A DNA stretch of 64,000 nucleotides, taken from NCBI RefSeq assembly GCF_009812055.1, contig NZ_WQNH01000021.1, forward strand, positions 1 through 64,000, read 5' to 3'. Position numbers and translations under genes: made by a program. The DNA is from Chelativorans xinjiangensis (GTDB lineage Bacteria; Pseudomonadota; Alphaproteobacteria; Rhizobiales; Rhizobiaceae). The notes below the pieces were generated by a model, which was not told the origin of the DNA, did no database searches, and saw only the letters and a program-made list of their open reading frames with translations. Positions within the stretch are counted from its first letter, which is position 1. Every line of letters starts with the position of its first letter. Shown here one piece after another: positions 32,524-40,307 of this stretch.

Positions 32524-34532
32524 CGCCTGCCTTTCCACATCAGGATCATGAAGAAGGGACCGCCGGCAAGGGCGGCGAGCAGGCCGGCCGGGACTTGCCA
32601 GGGAAAGATCAGCGTCCTGCCGGCCCAGTCGGCCAGAAGCAGGGAGAGCGCGCCAAAGCACGCCGCCGCAAGAAGCTGCGGCAGGGCGCGCTGGAAGCCA
32701 AGCGCCCGCGCCATGTGCGGCGCCATCAGCCCGACGAAGCTCAGCGGCCCGATGACCAGCGTTGAGACGGCCGTGGGGACGGCAATGAGAAGCAGAAGGA
32801 TGGAGCGGACGCGGCCGAGCCCGAGGCCGAGCGCCCGTGGTGCGGCTTCACCCAGCGGCAGGATATCCAGCCAGCGCGCGGTCAGCGGCACGAGCGCCAG
32901 GGTGAAAGCCGTTGCGATGGCGGCCGTGGTCGCATCGCCCGCCGTCGCGCGGTAGGTCGACCCCGACAACCAGGCAAGAAGGAAATCGAGGCGCGGGTCG
33001 CCGCTGGCAAGAAGGATCGCCGAGAATGCCGAGGCCATCGTGGCAATCGCGACGCCGGCAAGCAGCAGACGGTCGGGCGCGAACGCGTGCCGCCGGCCAA
33101 GGAGGACGATTGCGGCGAGGGTGACGAGCGCGCCGGCGGAGGCCGCCGCGAACATCGCGGCGCGGTCGAGCCCCGCGCTGAAGAGGAAGAGCAAAAGGAC
33201 ACCCAGGGATGCACCGCCGGTCACACCCAGCACCTCGGGCGCGGCCATCGGATTGCCGGTCATGCGCTGCATCGCGGTTCCGGCGACGGCCAGCATGGCC
33301 CCGGCGGCAAGCGAGATGATGACGCGCGGCGCGCGCAAGGGCAGCCACTCGGCAAGCTCGGACGGCAAAGCCCAGTGCCAGCCGCCAAGGCCTTGCCCGA
33401 AGGCGACGGCTGCAAGCGCCGCAACGGCGAGGATGAGCACCATGGGGAGAAGAGACGGCCAGCGGGCGCGGTGCTGCGTGAGAAGGGGCATTGCCCGCAA
33501 CCGGTTCGGCGTTGCCTGCATCCTCGGCAGGAGCAGGAGGAGCAGGGGCGCACCGAGAAACGCGGTCGCGGTTCCGGCCGGAATGTCGCCTGCGAAAGGC
33601 GCGATCTGCACCAGGCGGTCGGTGAGCCACAGGAGCGCGGTGCCCACAAAGGGCGCCCAGACCATGCGCTGGCCCAATGTGCGCGCGCCGGCAAGCCGCG
33701 CAAGGGCCGGTGCCGCGAGCGCGACGAAGCCGATCACGCCGACGGCTGCGACCACGAGGGTGCTGAGGGCGACGGCGACGGCCACGGCGGCAAGCCTGGT
33801 GAGGGTTGGCCTTGTGCCAAGGCCCGCCGCGCCTTCCTCGCCCAGGTCGAGAAGCCGCAAGGGGCGGACGAGCAGGAAGGCGATGATGGCCGCGACGGCG
33901 ATCCAGGGGACGAGCGCCAGGGCGATCGCATCCCCGTTTTGCACCAGAGAGCCGGTCTGCCAGATGAAGAGTTCTTCGGAATATTCGCGGTTGATCGCCA
34001 TCAGCAGCGCGCTGGCCGAGCCACAGGTGAGGCTGACGATGAGGCCGGTGATGATGATGGCGACCGGCGAGAAGCTGCGGCCCCTCGCAAGCGCGAAAAC
34101 GACAAGCGTCGTGGCGGCGCCGCCCGAAAATGCCACCCACTCGCGCCCCGTCTCCAGGAGCCAGGGCGCGTAGAGCGTCGCAATCGTCAGGGCGAGGCTG
34201 GCGCCGGCATTGGTGCCGATGGTCGTCGGCTCGGCGAGCGGGTTGCGCAAGGCCTGCTGGAGCAAGGTGCCGGCAAGGCCGAGGGCCGCACCTGCCTGCA
34301 CGGCGACGAGGAGCCGGGGCAGGAAGGCGTGCCGGTAGAGCAGTTGCCGCGGATCGTTGACATCCGGCGCGTGCAGCGCATCCCACCACAGCCCTGCGGG
34401 CAGCAATTGGAGAAGGCCGATCACGGTGAGGCAGGCCGCAAGGGCGGCCGGCGCGCCGACCAGCGCAACGAGTGCGGCCCGGCCGGCCGAAGGCGGCGCC
34501 GGAAAGGCGGCGGGAAGCGGCCCCGCCGTCAT
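32520..34532 (-). CDS. fhuB: Fe3+-hydroxamate ABC transporter permease, fused two-domain
   Basis: A 670-residue inner-membrane protein made of two FecCD-type halves, the normal FhuB fusion. Each half has the LLQQALRNPLAEPTTIG / AMQRMTGNPMAAPEVLG motif and the coupling-helix region with GFVALAAPALAR or GPLSFVGLMAPHMAR, and ~10 membrane helices. I chose ATG at 34532 by its 4-bp overlap with fhuD; the open frame to 34760 lies within fhuD. It forms the whole channel with the ATPase dimer of FhuC. Confidence 0.93.
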   Translation of the reverse strand: MTAGPLPAAFPAPPSAGRAALVALVGAPAALAACLTVIGLLQLLPAGLWWDALHAPDVNDPRQLLYRHAFLPRLLVAVQAGAALGLAGTLLQQALRNPLAEPTTIGTNAGASLALTIATLYAPWLLETGREWVAFSGGAATTLVVFALARGRSFSPVAIIITGLIVSLTCGSASALLMAINREYSEELFIWQTGSLVQNGDAIALALVPWIAVAAIIAFLLVRPLRLLDLGEEGAAGLGTRPTLTRLAAVAVAVALSTLVVAAVGVIGFVALAAPALARLAGARTLGQRMVWAPFVGTALLWLTDRLVQIAPFAGDIPAGTATAFLGAPLLLLLLPRMQATPNRLRAMPLLTQHRARWPSLLPMVLILAVAALAAVAFGQGLGGWHWALPSELAEWLPLRAPRVIISLAAGAMLAVAGTAMQRMTGNPMAAPEVLGVTGGASLGVLLLFLFSAGLDRAAMFAAASAGALVTLAAIVLLGRRHAFAPDRLLLAGVAIATMASAFSAILLASGDPRLDFLLAWLSGSTYRATAGDATTAAIATAFTLALVPLTARWLDILPLGEAAPRALGLGLGRVRSILLLLIAVPTAVSTLVIGPLSFVGLMAPHMARALGFQRALPQLLAAACFGALSLLLADWAGRTLIFPWQVPAGLLAALAGGPFFMILMWKGRR

Positions 34533-35440
34533 GAGATTTCCGCCAGAAGCGTTGCGAAACGGGCGGCGGCGGCCAGCCCGCCAAAGGGCCAGACCGGCGG
34601 TATCGTGGTCACCTTGCCTGCCCGTACGCAGGGAAGATTGGCCCAGAGCGAGCTCTTGTCGATCCTGATGCGGATATGCGGCGGGATGGGGTCGAGCGAG
34701 ATGAGCCGCGCCTCCCCGATCGCCACCAGCTCCTCTATGCCGAACGAAGAGAAGCCCCAATCGTTCGTCTCGCCGGTCCAGGCGTTGACGAGCCCCAGCC
34801 TGTCAAGCACGTCCTGCAGGAGGCTGCCCTTGCCGTAGACCCGCACATGCCGGTCGTCGAACATGCTCACGACCGCAAGCGGCTCGTTCGCCAGGCCGGA
34901 GAGCCCGCGTTTCACCTTTGCGATCGTGGCGGCGGTTTGCGCGATCAGGCGCTCGGCATCGGCCTTGCGGCCAAGCCTCAGGCCGAGCTCCCGCGTCACA
35001 TCTTCTGCCTGCCGGTAGGGTGTGCCCGTGCCATCGTAGAAAGGCACGTTGAAGGTCGGCGCGAAGCGGGCGAAGGCGCTCTCGTCGAGCCCGTAGCCAT
35101 AGGCGCCGACGATGAAGTCCGGCTTCAATTCGGCAAGCAACTCGAGATTGGGCTCGCCGCGCGCGCCGAGATCGATCGTCTGAGCCGGCAGCGCAGGCCC
35201 GACCACCCAGTCGCGATAGCCCTTGGTGTCCGCCACGGCTACCGGCTCGATGCCGAAGGAGATCACCATCTCGGCCGAGGTCCATTCGAGGCAGGCAATC
35301 CGCGCCGGGCCTTCGGCCAGCGCCGGCAGCGGGCCGGCGCCCAGCCACGCCGCAGCCAGGCCGCCGAGGCATTCCCGCCGCGTGAGGCGAGGCGCACGGC
35401 ACGGGCCGGCGCGTCTTCCTGTTCGGCCTTTATCTACCAC
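34529..35440 (-). CDS. fhuD: Fe3+-hydroxamate siderophore-binding protein
   Basis: A 303-residue type III binding protein. A twin-arginine-like signal is visible (RLTRRECLGGLAAAWLGAG) with ALAEGP at the likely cleavage site. The mature protein begins ARIACLEWTSAEMVISFGI, as in FhuD, and LKPDFIVGAYGYG lies in the usual place. The open frame begins with GTG at 35440, overlapping the receptor stop; a later start is possible but would damage the signal. It hands ferric hydroxamates from the receptor to FhuB. Confidence 0.9.
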   Translation of the reverse strand: MVDKGRTGRRAGPCRAPRLTRRECLGGLAAAWLGAGPLPALAEGPARIACLEWTSAEMVISFGIEPVAVADTKGYRDWVVGPALPAQTIDLGARGEPNLELLAELKPDFIVGAYGYGLDESAFARFAPTFNVPFYDGTGTPYRQAEDVTRELGLRLGRKADAERLIAQTAATIAKVKRGLSGLANEPLAVVSMFDDRHVRVYGKGSLLQDVLDRLGLVNAWTGETNDWGFSSFGIEELVAIGEARLISLDPIPPHIRIRIDKSSLWANLPCVRAGKVTTIPPVWPFGGLAAAARFATLLAEIS

Positions 35441-37587
35441 CGGTATTTGACCGAGCCCGAGATCTTGCGGCTCTCGCCATAGAAGCAGCCGTTGCTCTCC
35501 GCGTAGCAGGTCGCGACATACTTCTTGTCGAACAGGTTGCTGACGTTCAGCTTGAACTGGAAGTCCTTCCAGTCGTAGTGGACCGCCGCGTCGACCAACG
35601 TCGCGGCAGGCACCTTGAAGCTATTGGCGTCGTCGCCGTAGCTAGAGCCGATGTAGCGGACACCGGCGCCGAAGCCGAGTCCTTCCAGCCGGCCGCTGCG
35701 GAACGTGTAGTCCGCCCACAGCGAGGCGCGGTGATGTGGCACGCCGTAGGGCACATTGCCGCCAGTGCCTTCCGCGTCGTCGGTGATCTGCGTGTCGAGA
35801 TAGGCATAGGCTGCCTTGAGGTCGAGACCCATGCCGAGGCTCGCCACGCCCTCCACCTCGATGCCGCGCGAGCGGATTTCGCCGGTCTGGGTGGAAACGT
35901 TCCCGAATGAGCGGACCACGTTCTGCTTGCGCAGATCGAACGCCGAGACGGTGACGAAGGAGTTCCAACCATCCGGCTGATATTTCACGCCAACCTCGTA
36001 TTGCTCGCCGGTTTCCGGTTCGAAGGCGCCGCCGGCGGGATTGGTTGCAAGTTCCGGCAGGAAGGACGTCGAATAGCTGACATAGGGCGCAAGGCCGATG
36101 TCGGAGAGGTAGACGAGGCCGGCGCGCCCGCTGAAGGCGCTGTCGGACTGGCTGGTGGTGGTGCCATCGAGGTTCTCCAGCGTGTCGGTCTTCGCCCAGT
36201 CGTGGCGCCCGCCGAGCGATAGCACCCAGTTGCCGAACTTGACCTGGTCCTGCGCGTAGACACCCACCTGGCTCTGGGTCGTGTCGACATCGGTATAGAC
36301 GCTCAAGGGCGGCAGCGGCTGGCCGAAGACCGGATCGAAGATGTCGATCGGCGGAGCGTCGCCGGTGGTGCCGCGGTCGCTGAAGTCCGTATACTGGTAG
36401 TCGAGGCCCAGGAGCAGCGTGTGGGAGAGTTGGCCGGTGTCGAAGGCCGCCTCGACCTGGTTGTCGATGCCGAAGGTGCCTATCCTCGACAGCCCGCCGT
36501 CGGCGTAGCGGTAGTAGGTGCGGCCATCGGGGTCGAGACCGGGCGCGAGGTCTGGATTGGGGTTGGCGCCGCCGCCGAAGATGCCTTCCGCCTCGTTGTG
36601 GAGATAGGCGTAGCGGGCGTTCTGGCGAACGGTCCACGTATCGTTGAACCGGTGCTCGAATTCGTAGCCCAACATGGCCATGGACGTGTCGTAGCGGTCA
36701 AAGCCAGGCTCGCCGACAAAGTGGCTGGCCGGCAGCGTTCCGTTGGGATTGGGCAGCACCGTCCCCTTCGCCGGCAGAAACTGGATACCCCAGCCCTGAT
36801 TGTCCTTCTGGTATTTGGCGAACAATGTCAGGCTGGTGTCGGCATCCGGCTGCCACTTCAGCGACGGCGCCAGGAATATGCGGTCGTCCTCGACATGATC
36901 GATGAACGTATCGCCGTCGCGGTAGAGCCCGGTCATCCGATAGGTCCACACCCCCGCCTCGTCCAGCTTTCCGCCCATATCGGACTGGCCCTGGTAGCGG
37001 TCGAAGCTGCCGGCGCCGACTTCGATCTCGCGGAATGTCTCGCCGGTCGGGCGCTTGCTGACATAGTTGACGATGCCGCCGGGGCCCGCCTGGCCGTAAA
37101 GCACCGAACTCGGGCCGCGCAGCACTTCGAGCCCTTCGGCGCCGTAGATGTCCAGCGGAATGAAGGCGGCGAAATTCGTACCCCTGAGCTTCAGCCCGTC
37201 CACATAGAACGCGTCGCTGGAAACCTCGAAGCCGCGCATCTGGATGCCGTAGCCGCGCAGGTCGCCGCCCCAGAGTTCGCCATTGACACTCGGTGTGTAG
37301 CGGAGGGCAGTGCCAAGCGTTTCCGCTCCCCGGGCTTCGATTTCATCCGCGGTGACGACGGAAACGGACTGCGGTGTCTCGATCAGCGGTGTGTCGGTCT
37401 TGCTGCCGAGGCGTCCTTTCTTGGCCACATAGCCTTCCTGGTCGAAGACGCCTTCCGTTCCAGCCTCGACTTCCAGCCGCTCGAGCTGGGTCGCCTGCTG
37501 CGCAAGCGCGTGCGATGGAAGACTGGAGAGCGCAGAGCCACTGAGAAGCACGACATGCAGCGAATGACGGATAGGACGAAAATCCAC
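35434..37587 (-). CDS. TonB-dependent siderophore receptor
   Basis: A 717-residue outer-membrane receptor, first in the fhu operon. The signal peptide ends near HALAQQ. The plug domain has TPQSVSVVTADEIEARG and the RGPSSVLYGQAGPGGIVNYVSKRP block, typical of FhuA-type hydroxamate receptors. The 22-strand barrel ends with KYRW, a terminal aromatic that serves the BAM machinery. The start is GTG at 37587 with GAGGGG ten bases upstream. An iron-responsive site is expected upstream, but I could not identify a convincing Fur, RirA or Irr box. It imports ferric siderophores with FhuDBC. Confidence 0.93.
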   Translation of the reverse strand: MDFRPIRHSLHVVLLSGSALSSLPSHALAQQATQLERLEVEAGTEGVFDQEGYVAKKGRLGSKTDTPLIETPQSVSVVTADEIEARGAETLGTALRYTPSVNGELWGGDLRGYGIQMRGFEVSSDAFYVDGLKLRGTNFAAFIPLDIYGAEGLEVLRGPSSVLYGQAGPGGIVNYVSKRPTGETFREIEVGAGSFDRYQGQSDMGGKLDEAGVWTYRMTGLYRDGDTFIDHVEDDRIFLAPSLKWQPDADTSLTLFAKYQKDNQGWGIQFLPAKGTVLPNPNGTLPASHFVGEPGFDRYDTSMAMLGYEFEHRFNDTWTVRQNARYAYLHNEAEGIFGGGANPNPDLAPGLDPDGRTYYRYADGGLSRIGTFGIDNQVEAAFDTGQLSHTLLLGLDYQYTDFSDRGTTGDAPPIDIFDPVFGQPLPPLSVYTDVDTTQSQVGVYAQDQVKFGNWVLSLGGRHDWAKTDTLENLDGTTTSQSDSAFSGRAGLVYLSDIGLAPYVSYSTSFLPELATNPAGGAFEPETGEQYEVGVKYQPDGWNSFVTVSAFDLRKQNVVRSFGNVSTQTGEIRSRGIEVEGVASLGMGLDLKAAYAYLDTQITDDAEGTGGNVPYGVPHHRASLWADYTFRSGRLEGLGFGAGVRYIGSSYGDDANSFKVPAATLVDAAVHYDWKDFQFKLNVSNLFDKKYVATCYAESNGCFYGESRKISGSVKYRW

Positions 37588-37700
37588 GACGAAACCCCTC
37601 GACTGAAACAGCGTGGCTTCGCCCTAGCGGTCTGACCCAAACAGATGGTGCGCATCCATTTGGAAAGTCAGCCCCCTAGCTATTGGTCCGGTGGGGCGAC

Positions 37701-37725
37701 CTGTTAGATGGGGACCATCTGACAG
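37701..37725. promoter_or_regulatory. 11-bp inverted repeat upstream of the siderophore receptor
   Basis: CTGTTAGATGG and CCATCTGACAG pair over 11 bp (one G-T) with a 3-nt GGA loop. It lies 114-138 bp before the receptor start on the minus strand and ~130 bp after the small membrane gene. It could be a terminator for that gene or an operator for the fhu operon; the sequence alone does not decide. Confidence 0.4.
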
Positions 37726-37855
37726 GATCGCACCACTGGAACGGCGTGGCTGGCATCCAGCTTGCCGTTAGCAAACATGATGTCAATTATCAACTTTTTA
37801 CAAAGGTGGTGGCGCAATTGGGCAACCGGCTCCCTCCAGGGCAGCGATTGGCGGG

Positions 37856-38092
37856 TCAGGGAGAGTTTTTGTCGTGATGGCGCGCGACGTTCAAGAGGTG
37901 AGGGAGGCAGAGCAGCGATGCAACAACTTGCCCGACGACGAAGACCGCTGCCGGTATCAGCGCCCCGCCATCGGGGGCGAACAGGGTGGCAATGCCCAGC
38001 AGCGCTGTCGTCAAGATGGATATCGCTGCGGCCCAATAGACGAGGTTCATTGCTGCACCGACGCAGATACTTGTTACACGCCCTGCCCACAT
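37856..38092 (-). CDS. Small predicted membrane protein, unknown
   Basis: About 78 residues with two hydrophobic segments (YWAAAISILTTALLGIATLF and LIPAAVFVVGQVVASLL) and a basic C-terminus ending RHHDKNSP. Codon use matches real genes nearby, with strong third-position G/C, unlike the overlapping frames. ATG at 38092 and ATG at 38050 are both possible; neither has a strong ribosome site, and the open frame reaches 38140. I do not recognise the family. It stands alone between the receptor gene and the phoX terminator. Confidence 0.5.
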   Translation of the reverse strand: MWAGRVTSICVGAAMNLVYWAAAISILTTALLGIATLFAPDGGALIPAAVFVVGQVVASLLCLPHLLNVARHHDKNSP

Positions 38093-38164
38093 GGAAACTA
38101 TAGCACCAAGTCGACACCGACGCGATGTAGTGGGCGGCACGGAACCTGCTGGTAGCAGCGAGTG

Positions 38165-38192
38165 TTGGGCGTGCCGGAGAAGGCACGCCCAA
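38165..38192 (-). terminator. Hairpin downstream of the PhoX-like gene
   Basis: TTGGGCGTGCC and GGCACGCCCAA form a perfect 11-bp stem with a 6-nt loop, starting 14 bp after the stop codon of the PhoX-like gene on the minus strand. It has no U-tract but is well placed as a terminator. Confidence 0.6.
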
Positions 38193-38206
38193 ACCGAGCA
38201 GTAGCG

Positions 38207-40126
38207 TCAGCCCAGAAGGGCGTTGTCGTCGCGCTTGATCGCGATGATCGAGGAGCGCGGCAGTTTGCCTTCGCCGTCCGGGAAGGGCGCGGCGGGGTGC
38301 TGGATCCCGACGAACATCGTGCGGCGGTCGGCCGACCAGCAAAGCCCCGTCACCTCGCTGCCATTGGGGCCGGTGAGGAAGCGTTGGATCTCGCCGGTCA
38401 CCGGGTCGCCCACGAGCATCTGGTTGTTGCCCTGGCCGGCAAAATCGCCCTCGTTGCTGTCGTCACCGTCCGTCTGGATCCAGAGCATGCCGGTCGAGTC
38501 CATGACCATGCCGTCCGGCGAGTTGAACATGTTCCCGGTGTTGACATTGGCACTGCCGGCATAAGGCCCCTCCGTGTGGACGGAGGGGTTGCCCGCCATG
38601 ACATAGAGGTCCCATTCGAAGATCGAGGAAGCATGGTTCTCCCCTGCCGGGCGCCAGCGAACGATCTGGCCATAGCCGTTGGTCTCGCGCGGGTTCACCG
38701 CATTGACCGTCATTGCGTCCCCGCCCGCATTGGTGCGGACCGAGCCGTCGTCGTTCATTGCCCCGCGACGGCTGTTGTTGGTGAGGCAGCAATAAGCTTC
38801 GATCGCCGTCGGGTTGACGGCCACCCATTCGGGGCGATCCATCGTCGTCGCGCCCGCCTTCGATGCCGCGGTCCGCGTGAAGATTGCGATCTCGGCCGCC
38901 GACATGCCCGTCGCCTCGGGCGTGAGCGCGAGCCAGGTGCCGGTCTGGTCCTCGTTGAACTTCGCGACGTGGAGCGTCCCTTCGTCAAGCAGCGTCGAGG
39001 TGTCGCCGCCCGGCACGTAGACGTCGCGCGACACCCACTTGTAGAGGAACTCGCCCCGCTCATCATCGCCCATGTAGACCACCACGCGGCCGTCGGGGGC
39101 CAACACGCAGGCGGCGTTCTCGTGCTTGAACCGGCCGAGCGCAGTGCGCTTCACCGGTGTCGAGGAGGCATCGGACGGGTCGATCTCGACGATCCAGCCC
39201 GCGCGATGCGGCTCGTTCGGGTTCTGGCTGACGTCGAAGCGCGCATCGAACTTCTCATAGGCATAGCGGCCTTCGGCGGCGATGCCGTAGCGCGCGTAGC
39301 CCGCGGCGATCTTTTCGTCGGCCGGCATCTCACCGGTGGCGCCGAAGTAGCCGTTGAAGTTCTCTTCGCAGGTCAGGTAGGTGTCCCATGGCGTCTTGCC
39401 CGCGCCGCAGTTGTTGAAGGTGCCCAGGCTTTCCGTTCCGGTCGGATCAGCCGCGGTCTTCATCAGATCATCCCCGGCGGCGGGACCGGCAATGTGCATC
39501 GGCGTATTATGGGTGATGCGGCGGTTGAACGGGCTGTCCTTGACCACTTCCCAGCCGTTCTCAGTCTCGCTGACCTCCATCACGGTCACGCCTTGAAGGT
39601 TCTGGAGCTTGCGGACGTCTTCGGCGCTGGCCGGCGTGCCGTCCGTGGCCTGCGGCAGGTTGATCTTGTTGTTGACGTATTCCTGATTGACGGCGATCAC
39701 CTGGGCGCCGCCGATCACGAACAGTTCCATCCCGTCCGTGTTCTCGCCGAACACCTTGTCCGACATGGCGGCGCTGCCGCCGGTCTCATCGGTGAAATCG
39801 CCTTCGGCCTCGGCGAAGAGGGAATCGCCCCAGCGTGTGAGGATGTTCCAGGAATAGCCCTCCGGCACGTGCACGGTGCTGTCGGTGGCGGCCGGAATCG
39901 GTTTGAAGGCAAAGCGGCTGGCCTGCTGGGCCCGTGCGGACGTGGAGTCCAGCAAGCCGGTTCCCATCACCGCCGCGCCGGACCCGAACGCGAGCATGCC
40001 GCCCAGAAAGCCGCGACGCGAGATCGCGCGCTCGACGACACGGTCGAACTCCTGTTCCTTGGGTCGTGGGAAGTTCAATTCGTCCCACTCGTCGGCGGAT
40101 ACCGTGGTCGGGTCGATGTCTTTCAT
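38207..40126 (-). CDS. PhoX-family (DUF839) secreted phosphatase
   Basis: A 639-residue protein. The Tat signal is SRRGFLGGMLAFGSGAAVMG at ~37-56, inside an unusually long n-region, with cleavage near ARAQ. The body is the DUF839 beta-propeller: GGAQVIAVNQEYVN, the CGAGKTPWDTYLTCEEN metal-site segment, RFKHENAACVLAPDG and GLCWSADRRTMFVGIQHP near the end. PhoX uses Ca and Fe to hydrolyse phosphate esters in the periplasm. ATG at 40126 follows AGGAGAAG; an earlier start at 40165 is possible. A Pho-box-like sequence lies ~75 bp upstream. Confidence 0.9.
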   Translation of the reverse strand: MKDIDPTTVSADEWDELNFPRPKEQEFDRVVERAISRRGFLGGMLAFGSGAAVMGTGLLDSTSARAQQASRFAFKPIPAATDSTVHVPEGYSWNILTRWGDSLFAEAEGDFTDETGGSAAMSDKVFGENTDGMELFVIGGAQVIAVNQEYVNNKINLPQATDGTPASAEDVRKLQNLQGVTVMEVSETENGWEVVKDSPFNRRITHNTPMHIAGPAAGDDLMKTAADPTGTESLGTFNNCGAGKTPWDTYLTCEENFNGYFGATGEMPADEKIAAGYARYGIAAEGRYAYEKFDARFDVSQNPNEPHRAGWIVEIDPSDASSTPVKRTALGRFKHENAACVLAPDGRVVVYMGDDERGEFLYKWVSRDVYVPGGDTSTLLDEGTLHVAKFNEDQTGTWLALTPEATGMSAAEIAIFTRTAASKAGATTMDRPEWVAVNPTAIEAYCCLTNNSRRGAMNDDGSVRTNAGGDAMTVNAVNPRETNGYGQIVRWRPAGENHASSIFEWDLYVMAGNPSVHTEGPYAGSANVNTGNMFNSPDGMVMDSTGMLWIQTDGDDSNEGDFAGQGNNQMLVGDPVTGEIQRFLTGPNGSEVTGLCWSADRRTMFVGIQHPAAPFPDGEGKLPRSSIIAIKRDDNALLG

Positions 40127-40199
40127 AGTCTTCTCCTGGCTATGTCGCTGGGTTGCGTTTGGCACACACCAAACTTCCTTCCCTTGCTAGCCGGGTGGT

Positions 40200-40217
40200 T
40201 TGAAGGTTTGGTGACAG
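40200..40217 (-). promoter_or_regulatory. Pho-box-like repeat upstream of the PhoX-like gene
   Basis: On the minus strand the sequence reads CTGTCAC-CAAA-CCTTCAA. The alphaproteobacterial Pho box is two CTGTCAT units 4 bp apart, so the first unit matches 6 of 7 and the second about 4 of 7. It is ~75 bp before the phosphatase start, a sensible distance. PhoB control would agree with the enzyme's role. Confidence 0.4.
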
Positions 40218-40307
40218 GGGCTATCGATGCCGTGGAGAAATGCGCGTTGGAGCTGGAGCCCGGCGATCATGAAGCGCGTTGAAGAAGGTCTGCCCGTACG
40301 ATAGCGC

